A DNA stretch of 64,000 bases. Origin: Martinezella calliandrae (GTDB taxonomy: Bacteria; Pseudomonadota; Alphaproteobacteria; Rhizobiales; Rhizobiaceae). Location: the NCBI RefSeq assembly GCF_030272695.1, contig NZ_JARFYN010000008.1:62001-126000 (forward strand), written 5' to 3'. Below are positions 1-9,104 of the stretch, piece after piece; within the stretch, counting starts at the first letter, position 1, and the number at the start of each line of letters is the position of its first letter. A program made the translations under genes and the position numbers. The notes under the pieces are model-generated. The model saw only the letters and a program-made list of their open reading frames with translations, was not told the origin of the DNA and did no database searches.

Positions 1-883
<883 letters not shown>

Positions 884-1114
884 TACGCCCTCCGTTCCTG
901 CTTGCGCTCGCATTTGAACCACCTGCATACATCAATCCCTCAGGGTGCACAGTATGCAATTGACGCAGAGGAAAGGTTTTTTGCGGCGGCTTTTTCACAA
1001 TTGTTTTTCCTGTCCGGAAACTTAGACTTTCGGATCCAATGGTAAGCGCAGGGCTAATGCGTCACACGGGGTTCACGGCGCAGGCCTATGAGAGCGACAA
1101 ACAGAGGAACCCCC

Positions 1115-1870
1115 ATGCCCCTCATCGCTTCCCATCGCGGCGGCTCGCATCTTTGGCCTGAAAACACCCGGCTTGCCTTTTCCGAAACCGCCAAACTTGA
1201 TGTCGATCTGGTCGAATTCGACGTGCATCAGACGCGGGACAGCAAGCTCGTTGTCCATCACGATGCGCTGATCGACCGCATGACGGACGGCAAGGGCGCG
1301 ATCGCCGATTTAAGCTATGACGAACTGATGCGGCATATCGTCATCGGCAGCGGTGGCGAGACGATCCCGACGCTTGCCGAAACCATCGACATTTTCGGAC
1401 CGTCCGCGGTCGATCTCCGGTTGGAAATCAAGACGAGAGTGGACGGCAAACCCTACGAGGGCATGGAAAGTCGCATTGTCGACGAGTTGTTGGCAACCGA
1501 TATGCTGACGCGCACGATGGTGACGAGTTTCGCGCTCTCGCGCTTGGAAGCCTTCGCCGCCGCACTCGACGAGCGCGGCCTGAATGTCGGCGAACTCCTT
1601 GGCTTCATTTTTCTCTGCTCGCCCCAGACCGTGGCCCAGATCGGCTGGAGAGGGGTCATTGCCGCGCTCGGCAAATCTGGCATTCGCGAGATTGCATTGC
1701 GCGCCGACCTCATCGATGCCGCTGTGTTGGACCTTTTAAGGAGAGATGGTGTGACGGTCCATGGCTGGGCGGCTCATACGAGTGAAGCGGCCAAGGCGAT
1801 GTTCCGCTTCGGTGTCGCCAGTTTTACAACCGATCGACCCGATCTCGCTATAGCTGCAAAGCGCGGCTGA
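1115..1870 (+). CDS. Glycerophosphodiester phosphodiesterase family protein
   Basis: Predicted to hydrolyse glycerophosphodiesters to an alcohol and glycerol-3-phosphate. The 251-residue protein shows the GDPD TIM-barrel motifs: SHRGG at residues 6-10 with PENT just after, VEFDVH supplying the acidic metal ligands, and HHD as the second catalytic His. LEIKT and the C-terminal GVASFTTDRPD are also family-typical. The start at 1115 is chosen because AGAGGAA lies 5-11 bases upstream; an ATG at 1088 is in frame but lacks a ribosome site. It stands alone between divergent maeB and the next gene. No signal peptide is seen, so it is probably cytoplasmic (UgpQ-like). Confidence 0.88.
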   Translation: MPLIASHRGGSHLWPENTRLAFSETAKLDVDLVEFDVHQTRDSKLVVHHDALIDRMTDGKGAIADLSYDELMRHIVIGSGGETIPTLAETIDIFGPSAVDLRLEIKTRVDGKPYEGMESRIVDELLATDMLTRTMVTSFALSRLEAFAAALDERGLNVGELLGFIFLCSPQTVAQIGWRGVIAALGKSGIREIALRADLIDAAVLDLLRRDGVTVHGWAAHTSEAAKAMFRFGVASFTTDRPDLAIAAKRG

Positions 1871-1970
1871 TTGCCCACGGTAAGTTCCTCCACACAGAAT
1901 TTGTCATCATCCTGAAACACGAGTCTGATTTTGGAATAGCCAACGTAGGTAGGGCACGAGCATAAAGTTC

Positions 1971-2789
1971 GTGAATGAAAACATGGATGTCAGGCGATTT
2001 CGAACGCTGTTCATTTCCGATGTGCACCTAGGCTCGAAAGCGGCCAAGGCGGACTATCTTCTCGATTTTCTGCGCTATCACGAAGCCGACACCATCTTCC
2101 TTGTCGGCGATATCGTTGACGGCTGGCGCCTGAAGCGCAATTGGTATTGGCCGCAGGATTGCAACGACGTTGTGCAGAAACTGCTGCGCAAGGCGCGCAA
2201 GGGGACGCGTATCGTCTACATCCCCGGCAATCACGACGAATTCCTGCGCGACTTTCCCGGCATGCACTTCGGCGGCATCGAGGTCGCCGAGCGGGCGGTC
2301 CACGAGACCGCTGACGGGAAGAAATATCTTGTCCTGCATGGCGATGAATTTGATGTCGTCGTCCGCAACGCGCGTCTGCTCGCCTATCTCGGCGATTGGG
2401 CATACGATATGGCGATCTTCATCAACATCGGTCTCGCCGCGGTTCGCCGCCGCCTGAACATGCCCTACTGGTCGTTCTCGGCCTGGGCGAAGCTTCAGGT
2501 CAAGCATGCCGTCAATTTCATCGGCGAGTTCCAACGCGTCGTGGTTGAAGAGGCGAGGCGCAATGATGCCGATGGCGTCATCTGTGGCCATATCCATCAC
2601 GCTGTCATCGAGAACCTTGATGGCATCCGCTATATCAATACCGGTGATTGGGTCGAAAGCTGCACGGCGATTGCCGAACACGAAGACGGTACTTTCGAGC
2701 TGATCACCTGGCAGTCGATTGCCGAAGCGCAGGCCGCCGGCGCAACCGTCGAGGATCTGCCGAAGGCGCTTGGGGCTCAGGCGGCGTAG
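1971..2789 (+). CDS. UDP-2,3-diacylglucosamine diphosphatase-like metallophosphoesterase
   Basis: Calcineurin-like phosphoesterase with the LpxH-type ligand set: ISDVHLG near residue 16, VGDIVDGW, PGNHDE, LHGDEFD and a C-terminal ICGHIHHA. By family it would cleave the pyrophosphate of UDP-2,3-diacylglucosamine in lipid A synthesis. Many Alphaproteobacteria use LpxI for that step, so this 272-residue protein may instead be a paralogue acting on another lipid or nucleotide. The first possible start is GTG 1971; ATG 1983 is a close alternative. An MFS gene follows 168 bases downstream. Confidence 0.82.
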   Translation: MNENMDVRRFRTLFISDVHLGSKAAKADYLLDFLRYHEADTIFLVGDIVDGWRLKRNWYWPQDCNDVVQKLLRKARKGTRIVYIPGNHDEFLRDFPGMHFGGIEVAERAVHETADGKKYLVLHGDEFDVVVRNARLLAYLGDWAYDMAIFINIGLAAVRRRLNMPYWSFSAWAKLQVKHAVNFIGEFQRVVVEEARRNDADGVICGHIHHAVIENLDGIRYINTGDWVESCTAIAEHEDGTFELITWQSIAEAQAAGATVEDLPKALGAQAA

Positions 2790-2870
2790 TTATGCCGCCG
2801 CTTCACAGCTCCGATAACGGTTCGTCACAATTCTTGATCGTTGCGACCTGGCGATAGTCTAATATTTTCC

Positions 2871-2884
2871 CCGAAACGTTTCGG
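2871..2884. promoter_or_regulatory. Perfect palindrome CCGAAACGTTTCGG, operator-like
   Basis: A 14-base perfect palindrome centred on CG lies 74 bases upstream of the MFS transporter start and just after an AT-rich AATATT. GAAACGTTTC-type palindromes are typical operators of LacI-family regulators. No LacI gene is adjacent, so the cognate regulator is unknown. Confidence 0.45.
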
Positions 2885-2957
2885 CAGGACTATTTCTCGC
2901 CATAGTCGTAATCACGATAGGATGATAGGGAAAAATCAGTTTCCCTTCAGGTCTGTC

Positions 2958-4178
2958 ATGATTCCCGCTACAAAATCTCTGCAGGGCGAGGGTGCGCCTC
3001 CCTATTTTCGTTTGCGCAGCGCCTTGTCCTATTGTGCTCCCTTGCTCGTCAACGGGATTGCGCTGCCATTTTTCCCCGTGTGGCTGTCTGGATTGAATTT
3101 CGGCGATCGCGAGATCGGTCTTATTCTCGCCGTACCGATGGTGGTGCGCGTTCTCGTTATACCGATCGTCGGCATGCTTGCCGATCGCGTGGAGGAACGT
3201 GCGAATGTGCTGTTCTGGTCGGGCGCGCTGTCGCTCTTGACCGCGATTGCGCTTTACTGGACAAGCGATTTCTGGCCGGTGTTGCTGGTTTACAGCATTC
3301 AGGGTGCGACATATGCACCTTACGTACCGATCGTGGAATCGATCGCCGTTTCCGGCGTGCGGCGCTGGGGGTTCGATTACGGCTCGATGCGCGTCTGGGG
3401 ATCGATCGCTTTCATCTTCTCCACGCTTGTCGGCGGTCAGATAATCGGCAGATGGGGCGGCACCATGGTTCTGCCGACCATGGTCGGCGGCTTTGTCCTG
3501 ACAACGATGATGGCCTTCTTCTGTCCGCGCATCGGGCCGACACGCCGACGCAACCAGCCAATCAACCTGCAGGCATCGACGGGCAGCGGGCTGCGCTCAC
3601 CGAAGTTGCTGATCAGCATGATCGGTGTGTCGGTGCAGCAGTCGAGCCATGCAATGATGTATACATTCGCGTCGATCTATTGGCGGGATCTCGGTTTTTC
3701 CGGCACGCAGATCGCCGTGCTCTGGAGCATAGGGGTCACCGCGGAGGTGATGGTTTTCTTCATGTCCCGAATGCTGAACCGCCGCTTCAGTGCCTGGACG
3801 CTGATTTTCTTCGGCTCGAGCATGTGCGTCCTGCGCTGGATCCTGTTTCCGATCAATCTCGGTTTCATCGGCTATTTCGTGTTGCAATGTTTCCATGCCT
3901 GCACCTATGCCTGCGTCCATACCGGCATTCAGCGCCGCATTGTCGCGTCGGTCCAGGAGACCCAGGAGGCGTCGGCTCAGGGTGCCTATTTCTTTTATAA
4001 CGGCATGTTCCTCGGGCTGATGACCCTGGCGTCAGGCTATCTCTATGCGTGGCTCGGTCTTTCCAGCTACTATATAATGGCTGGCGTCGCCGCGTTCGGC
4101 CTCGCCATGGTATTCTTCGCCCGCAATCTTCAGTCTCGCGGCCCCGCGTTCGGCGCAAGAGCGAGCGAGGCATCCTGA
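2958..4178 (+). CDS. MFS transporter, LacY/HcaT-like
   Basis: A 406-residue inner-membrane permease with about 12 hydrophobic segments and the MFS loop GMLADRVEERANV between helices 2 and 3. It resembles the MFS_1-like group (PF12832) that contains LacY-type and 3-phenylpropionate (HcaT) transporters: a short N terminus YFRLRSALSYCAPLLVNG leads straight into helix 1, and PFFPVWL follows. The ATG at 2958 is preferred to an in-frame ATG at 2841 because the upstream 39 codons are not membrane-like and would overlap the candidate operator. The substrate is not evident. Confidence 0.85.
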   Translation: MIPATKSLQGEGAPPYFRLRSALSYCAPLLVNGIALPFFPVWLSGLNFGDREIGLILAVPMVVRVLVIPIVGMLADRVEERANVLFWSGALSLLTAIALYWTSDFWPVLLVYSIQGATYAPYVPIVESIAVSGVRRWGFDYGSMRVWGSIAFIFSTLVGGQIIGRWGGTMVLPTMVGGFVLTTMMAFFCPRIGPTRRRNQPINLQASTGSGLRSPKLLISMIGVSVQQSSHAMMYTFASIYWRDLGFSGTQIAVLWSIGVTAEVMVFFMSRMLNRRFSAWTLIFFGSSMCVLRWILFPINLGFIGYFVLQCFHACTYACVHTGIQRRIVASVQETQEASAQGAYFFYNGMFLGLMTLASGYLYAWLGLSSYYIMAGVAAFGLAMVFFARNLQSRGPAFGARASEAS

Positions 4179-4266
4179 GGCGTCAGACGAATTCATTTGG
4201 ATATCAAGATTCTATAGCATAGTTTGACATCGGCGCGGCATAGAAAGCGGCTATGCACACAGTGTA

Positions 4267-4274
4267 TTAACCAT
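4267..4274 (+). promoter_or_regulatory. TTAACCAT, CtrA-type half-site
   Basis: TTAACCAT lies 59 bases upstream of the mlaE-like start in the 154-base gap. It matches the half-site reported for CtrA in Sinorhizobium. A single 8-mer is weak evidence by itself. Confidence 0.3.
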
Positions 4275-4332
4275 TAGCGTCGACCCGGGATTTTCCCGAG
4301 TCGGCGATTGTGCCGCAAGACCTGAAAGACGC

Positions 4333-5493
4333 ATGAGTTTGAACGCAGCTGAACAGATAACCGATGCACCGAGGATCGATGACGAGCCTGATGGCAGCGG
4401 GCGTCGCTATCGGCTGGAAGGCAATTGGCGCAGTGCGAATGTGCATGGCGTGCTGCGGCAGCTCGACCAGCTGACGAAACAGCGCAGCAACGGTCAGGTG
4501 GTGATCGATCTTTCCGATCTCTCCGACGTCGATACTGCCGGCGCGCTGCTGATCCGTCGCCTGAAGGAGAGCCAGGAAGCGCACGGTGTCAGCGTCAGGA
4601 TCGAAGGCTCAACCCCCCATATCGACGAGCTTCTTACCGCTTTTGCCGAACAACCGAACGGCGAGGCGGCGGAGCCCAGGCCAAAGAAATCCTTAGCCGA
4701 ACGGATATTCGCCCCGATCGGCGAGAGCGTCTACGATATCTGGGGCAACTTCATCGCAGCGATGTATATTCTCGGTTCGGCGGTGCGGGGAGCGCAGCTC
4801 AAGTTCGGCCGCGGCAGCGGTGTTTCGCCCGCTTCGATCGTCAATCAGATCGACCACATGGCCGTGCGCGCCGTGCCGATCATCTTGCTGATGTCTTTTT
4901 TGATCGGCGCGATCATCGCACAGCAGGGTGCGTTCCAGCTCCGCTATTTCGGCGCCGAAATCTTCGTTGTCGATCTCGTCGGTATCCTGCAACTGCGCGA
5001 AATCGGCGTGCTGCTGACCGCCATCATGATCGCCGGCCGTTCGGGCAGCGCCATTACGGCAGAGATTGGTTCGATGAAGATGCGCGAAGAAGTCGACGCC
5101 CTGAAGGTCATGGGTCTGAACCCGGTCGGCGTTCTGATCTTCCCGCGACTGGTGGCATTGACGGTTGCATTGCCGCTGCTGACCATCCTTGCCAATTTTG
5201 CCTCGCTTGCCGGCGCGGCGGTGGTGGCTTGGGCCTATTCCGGCATCACCTTCGCGACCTTCGTTTCACGCCTGCACGAAGCGGTCAGTCTCTCCACCGT
5301 CATCTCGGGCATGATCAAGGCGCCGTTCATGGCGCTGGTCATCGGCATAGTTGCTGCAGTCGAAGGGCTGAAGGTCGGTGGCAGCGCCGAATCGCTCGGC
5401 CAGCATGTGACCCAATCCGTCGTGAAGTCGATTTTTGTCGTCATCCTGATGGACGGGCTGTTTGCCATGTTCTACGCAGCAATCGATTTCTGA
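4333..5493 (+). CDS. mlaE: STAS-MlaE fusion permease of a lipid ABC transporter
   Basis: Membrane subunit of an MCE-type ABC system that moves phospholipids between the inner and outer membranes. Residues about 20-110 form a STAS-like domain (VVIDLSDLSDVDTAGALLI), the role MlaB plays as a separate protein in E. coli. Residues about 140-386 are the MlaE permease domain, with IILLMSFLIGAIIAQQG and the loop ITAEIGSMKMREEVDALKVMG that contacts the ATPase. It heads the operon mlaE-mlaF-mlaD-lipoprotein with short gaps. Fusion of STAS to MlaE is common in Alphaproteobacteria. Confidence 0.92.
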   Translation: MSLNAAEQITDAPRIDDEPDGSGRRYRLEGNWRSANVHGVLRQLDQLTKQRSNGQVVIDLSDLSDVDTAGALLIRRLKESQEAHGVSVRIEGSTPHIDELLTAFAEQPNGEAAEPRPKKSLAERIFAPIGESVYDIWGNFIAAMYILGSAVRGAQLKFGRGSGVSPASIVNQIDHMAVRAVPIILLMSFLIGAIIAQQGAFQLRYFGAEIFVVDLVGILQLREIGVLLTAIMIAGRSGSAITAEIGSMKMREEVDALKVMGLNPVGVLIFPRLVALTVALPLLTILANFASLAGAAVVAWAYSGITFATFVSRLHEAVSLSTVISGMIKAPFMALVIGIVAAVEGLKVGGSAESLGQHVTQSVVKSIFVVILMDGLFAMFYAAIDF

Positions 5494-5505
5494 GGGCCGG
5501 CAAGG

Positions 5506-6360
5506 ATGAGCGCGCTTCACTCGGAAATCCCGTTGGATAAGGATGAGCAGGGCAGAGATATCGTGCTTTCCGCACGAGATGTCACTGTCGCTTTCGGATC
5601 GAAAGTGGTGCTCGACAAACTGAACCTTGATATTTATCGCGGCGAAATCCTGGGTTTCGTCGGCGCATCCGGCGCGGGCAAGTCGGTGCTGCTGCGCACG
5701 GTGCTACGGCTGTTGCCACGCCGTTCCGGCAAGATCGAGATCCTCGGCGAAGATTATGACAAGCTCTTAGAGCCGGAGCGTAACAAGCTCGATATGCGCC
5801 TCGGCGTGCTGTTCCAACAGGGAGCTCTGTTTTCCTCTCTGACGGTCAAGGAGAACATCCAGGTTCCAATGCGGGAATATCTCGATCTGCCGCAGGCTCT
5901 GATGGACGAGCTGGCGCATCTGAAGATTCGCATGGTCGGCCTTGCTGCCGATGCCGCCGATAAATATCCGTCCGAGCTTTCCGGCGGCATGATCAAACGC
6001 GCCGCCCTTGCGAGGGCGCTCGCCCTCGACCCCGATCTTGTTTTCTTGGATGAGCCCACATCCGGCCTTGACCCGATCGGCGCTGCAGAATTCGACGAGC
6101 TGATTGCCAAGCTGCGCGACACGCTCGGCCTGACCGTTTATATGGTGACCCACGACCTCGACAGCCTTTTTTCCGTCTGCGATCGTATTGCCGTTCTCGG
6201 ACATAAACGGGTATTGGTGGAGGGTACGGTTGAGGACATGCTCGCCTGCGACGACCCTTGGGTGCAGTCCTATTTCCGGGGCAAACGTGCGCGATCAATC
6301 GTGCCGCGGCAGGACATCGGGAATCACAATGGCGCTGGCGCCGACAGCCGCAAGAAGTAA
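5506..6360 (+). CDS. mlaF: MlaF-type ABC transporter ATP-binding protein
   Basis: A 284-residue ATPase that powers the MlaE permease. It has Walker A GASGAGKS, Q-loop LFQQGALFSSLTV, signature LSGGMIKRAALARA, Walker B LVFLDEPTSGLD and switch His in VTHDLDS. LSGGMIKR is characteristic of the MlaF/Ttg2A branch. It begins 12 bases after mlaE and ends 8 bases before mlaD. The C-terminal tail, about 25 residues and rich in basic and polar residues, has no recognised domain. Confidence 0.93.
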   Translation: MSALHSEIPLDKDEQGRDIVLSARDVTVAFGSKVVLDKLNLDIYRGEILGFVGASGAGKSVLLRTVLRLLPRRSGKIEILGEDYDKLLEPERNKLDMRLGVLFQQGALFSSLTVKENIQVPMREYLDLPQALMDELAHLKIRMVGLAADAADKYPSELSGGMIKRAALARALALDPDLVFLDEPTSGLDPIGAAEFDELIAKLRDTLGLTVYMVTHDLDSLFSVCDRIAVLGHKRVLVEGTVEDMLACDDPWVQSYFRGKRARSIVPRQDIGNHNGAGADSRKK

Positions 6361-6368
6361 CTGGAACA

Positions 6369-7739
6369 ATGGAAACCAAAGCCAACTACACGATCGTCGG
6401 GTTCTTCACGCTGCTGGTCATCGCCGCCGCCTTCGGCTTTGTCTATTGGATGGCGGAATATGGCCGCGGTGGTCCGATGGCCGAGCTGGTGGTTCGCATT
6501 CCAGGCTCCGCAAACGGGCTGAGCGTCGGTTCGCCCGTTCGCTTCAATGGCATTCAGGTCGGCTCGGTGCTGGGGCTTTCGATCGACGCCGATGATCCGA
6601 ACTATTCGCTGGCCTTCACCGAGGTTCGCGCCGATGCGCCGGTCTATACGTCCACGAGGGCCATCCTGGAAATTCAGGGCCTGACCGGTGCAGCCTATAT
6701 TGAGCTTTCCGGCGGTCGCAACGGTGACGAGAACATTCTTAAGCGGTCGATCGAAACTGGTAAGCGAGCGGTGCTGCTCGCCGACCAGTCGAGTGTCACG
6801 AACCTGCTCAACACCGCCGACAAGATCCTTAACCGTGCCAACGACACGATCGGCGACATTCAAGGCTTCATCTCCGATTCACGCGGACCGCTGACCGATA
6901 CGGTGCGCAATGCCCAGAAGTTCTCCAAGGCGCTCGCTGATAACTCCGGCAATATCGACAAGTTCCTCGCCAGCGTCGGACAGCTCTCCGATACCATCAA
7001 GAGCGTGTCGCCACGCGTCCAATCGACGCTGGATGCGATCGAGAAGCTGGTGCGCGCGGTTGATGCCAATAAGATCAACGATGTCGTCAATAATGCCGAC
7101 AAGATCACCGCGAATGTGGCTGATGCATCGACCGATCTGAAGGCGACCATTGCAAGCTTCAAGGAGACAGCTGAGACCTACACGGCCTTCGGTCAAAAGG
7201 CGCAAAAGACGCTGGAGCGCGTCGACCAGATCGTGGCGCAGATCGATCCCAACAAGGTGAAGGGTTCCATAGACGATATCGCCGAAGTGACCAAGGATGC
7301 GAGGAAAGCCGTCATCTCGATCCGAGATGTTGCCAATACGGTTGCGGCTCGCCAGCAGGATATCGATCAGACGATCGCCAATGCCAAGGATATTTCCGCA
7401 AAGCTGAACTCTGCCTCCAGCAAGGTCGACGGCATTTTGACCAAGGTCGATGAGCTGCTCGGCTCGGGTGACACGAAGTCGCTGTTTGTCGAAGCCAGGG
7501 ACACACTGCAGTCCTACAAAACGTTGGCGGACAATCTCAATGCACGGATCGGGCCGATTGCCGACAATCTGCAGAGATTTTCGAGCGGTGGCCTGCGCGA
7601 TCTACAGACTCTCATCAATGACATGAGAGGTACGGTTGGCAATCTTAATAACACAATTACGAATTTCGACCGCAATCCGCAGCGCCTGATTTTCGGCGGC
7701 GATACCGTCAAGCAATATGACGGACGGGCGCGGCGTTGA
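6369..7739 (+). CDS. mlaD: MlaD-family MCE domain protein
   Basis: Periplasmic, membrane-anchored lipid-binding subunit. One N-terminal transmembrane helix (residues about 7-28, TIVGFFTLLVIAAAFGFVYW) precedes an MCE domain at about 38-115, with GLSVGSPVRFNGIQVGSV and LTGAAYIEL. The remaining 330 residues are a long helical region rich in Asp, Ala, Asn and Lys with repeated DKI and NADKI patterns. At 456 residues it is much longer than E. coli MlaD (about 180), as is usual for STAS-MlaE systems; such tails may form a tube or span the periplasm. Start at ATG 6369, because the in-frame extension overlaps mlaF. Confidence 0.9.
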   Translation: METKANYTIVGFFTLLVIAAAFGFVYWMAEYGRGGPMAELVVRIPGSANGLSVGSPVRFNGIQVGSVLGLSIDADDPNYSLAFTEVRADAPVYTSTRAILEIQGLTGAAYIELSGGRNGDENILKRSIETGKRAVLLADQSSVTNLLNTADKILNRANDTIGDIQGFISDSRGPLTDTVRNAQKFSKALADNSGNIDKFLASVGQLSDTIKSVSPRVQSTLDAIEKLVRAVDANKINDVVNNADKITANVADASTDLKATIASFKETAETYTAFGQKAQKTLERVDQIVAQIDPNKVKGSIDDIAEVTKDARKAVISIRDVANTVAARQQDIDQTIANAKDISAKLNSASSKVDGILTKVDELLGSGDTKSLFVEARDTLQSYKTLADNLNARIGPIADNLQRFSSGGLRDLQTLINDMRGTVGNLNNTITNFDRNPQRLIFGGDTVKQYDGRARR

Positions 7740-8395
7740 TGAAAAGCAATTTTTGGGCTGCAAGGGACAGGCAGAATATGGTCGGTTGCGTTTCTCGTGA
7801 GCGTTATCAGGTGTATCGAAAGGCAGCGATCATTCTGCCACTGCTTTCAGCCTTGCTTAGCGGCTGCGGTTCAGCCGCCGTCAACGACACCTATGATCTT
7901 TCCGCTTCGGTCAAGGCGACGGGTCCGTCGCTCAAGGGCCGGCAAATCCTGATCCCGCCGCCGACGGCACTGCAGGCGCTCGACAGCAACCAGATTGTCG
8001 TGCGGGTTTCACCCTCGGAGATTCAATATCTCGGCAGGTCGCAGTGGAGCGACAGGCTGAGCCGGATGGTGCAGTCGAAGCTGGTCGAGGCTTTCGAAAA
8101 TACCGGCAAGCTCGGCGGTGTCGGTGTGCCGGGGCAGGGGCTTGCGATCGACTATCAGATCGTCACCGATATCCGCTCCTTCGAGATCGAATCGGTGGCA
8201 GGTCGCAGGTCCGCCGTCGTTGAAATTTCGGTGAAGATCCTCAATGACAAGTCAGGCACGGTTAAGGCGCAGAACGTCTTCCGAAGGGTTGTGCCAGTCA
8301 ATGGCAGCAGCAACCCCGATTTGGTGAGGGGGCTCGATACCGCCTTTGCCGGCGTGACCGCGGAAATCGTCGATTGGACTCTGCGCTCGCTCTAG
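7739..8395 (+). CDS. ABC-type transport auxiliary lipoprotein (PqiC/YmbA-like)
   Basis: Last gene of the mla-type operon, translationally coupled to mlaD through a TGATG overlap. After a basic N-terminal stretch a hydrophobic segment IILPLLSALLSGC ends in a lipobox (LLSGC, Cys near residue 43), so it should be a lipoprotein, probably of the outer membrane. The remainder (about 175 residues) fits the ABC_trans_aux/PqiC domain found beside MCE transporters, with VRVSPSEIQYLGRSQWSDRLSRMVQ. An inner ATG at 7778 is an alternative start with a shorter signal peptide. Confidence 0.85.
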   Translation: MKSNFWAARDRQNMVGCVSRERYQVYRKAAIILPLLSALLSGCGSAAVNDTYDLSASVKATGPSLKGRQILIPPPTALQALDSNQIVVRVSPSEIQYLGRSQWSDRLSRMVQSKLVEAFENTGKLGGVGVPGQGLAIDYQIVTDIRSFEIESVAGRRSAVVEISVKILNDKSGTVKAQNVFRRVVPVNGSSNPDLVRGLDTAFAGVTAEIVDWTLRSL

Positions 8396-8402
8396 CTGTT
8401 CC

Positions 8403-8801
8403 TTATCGTTCCATCAGGGATTTCAATGTGCTGAGATCCTTAAGCACATGTGCCGCGTCTAGAGCGAATTCATCGTCTGTCATGCCGGGGAGCTTAAGCA
8501 GCGTGAACATCACCTCGCAGCCAGTGCCATTCGGCACGACCCGAAGGGCGTTATAGACCTTCAAGCCGGATCCGATCGTCACCGTGTGATCGATGACGCC
8601 GAATTCGTTGCGAGCGGTGAAACTGACGCGGACGGTGCCGAGAATGCCCGTGGCGATCCAATCCTCGCCATCCTGCTCCAATCCGGATGCGAGGCCGGAG
8701 GCCCAGAGCGGCATGTTTTCCGGTCGGCCGGCAAAGCCGTAGACTTCCTTCCAATTCCGATCGATGGAGATGTGTACGATCTTTGCGGTCATGGTCGACA
8801 T
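8403..8801 (-). CDS. SRPBCC-like small protein
   Basis: A 132-residue cytoplasmic protein whose pattern fits the START/SRPBCC ligand-binding fold: an N-terminal strand KIVHISIDRNWKEVYGFAG, a middle block of strands, and a long C-terminal helix EFALDAAHVLKDLSTLKSLMER. The substrate or partner is unknown. The ATG at 8799-8801 has a strong GGAGGAGG site upstream. It converges on the mla operon with 7 bases between the stop codons. Confidence 0.72.
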   Translation of the reverse strand: MSTMTAKIVHISIDRNWKEVYGFAGRPENMPLWASGLASGLEQDGEDWIATGILGTVRVSFTARNEFGVIDHTVTIGSGLKVYNALRVVPNGTGCEVMFTLLKLPGMTDDEFALDAAHVLKDLSTLKSLMER

Positions 8802-8980
8802 GAATACCTCCTCCTGTATATTCGTATTTGATGAACTGCCGGGTGGGTCATCGTGAACCGAACGGAGAAGCTCAGCTCTTGAAAGATGCTGCGGTATTCT
8901 TGCACGGTCCTGCAATGGAGACGATTCGGGGCTGTCAAAGGCTTGCCGTTTCACGCCCGGAGTGCAACAACATCGGTCTA

Positions 8981-9022
8981 ACACATAACCCGAAAATCGG
9001 AGTCGATTTTCGGGTTATGTGT
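8981..9022. repeat. Perfect 19-bp inverted repeat with 4-base loop
   Basis: Arms 8981-8999 (ACACATAACCCGAAAATCG) and 9004-9022 are exact reverse complements around the loop GAGT. There is no T-run on either strand, so it is not a simple terminator. It looks like a rhizobial intergenic palindromic repeat. It lies in the 303-base gap between the SRPBCC gene and gnd, where I see no other gene. Confidence 0.75.
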
Positions 9023-9104
9023 CATTTCAAAGTGTTACTGCGTTTTTTGTTTGTCCCTCCCGGGGGACGCGCGGGCGCGGTAAGCGGTTCATTGGAGGAT
9101 TGTC

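Noticed and set aside
3032..4000. Alternative frame of 322 codons inside the MFS gene
   Set aside because: Arg-rich shadow of a membrane protein gene in another frame.
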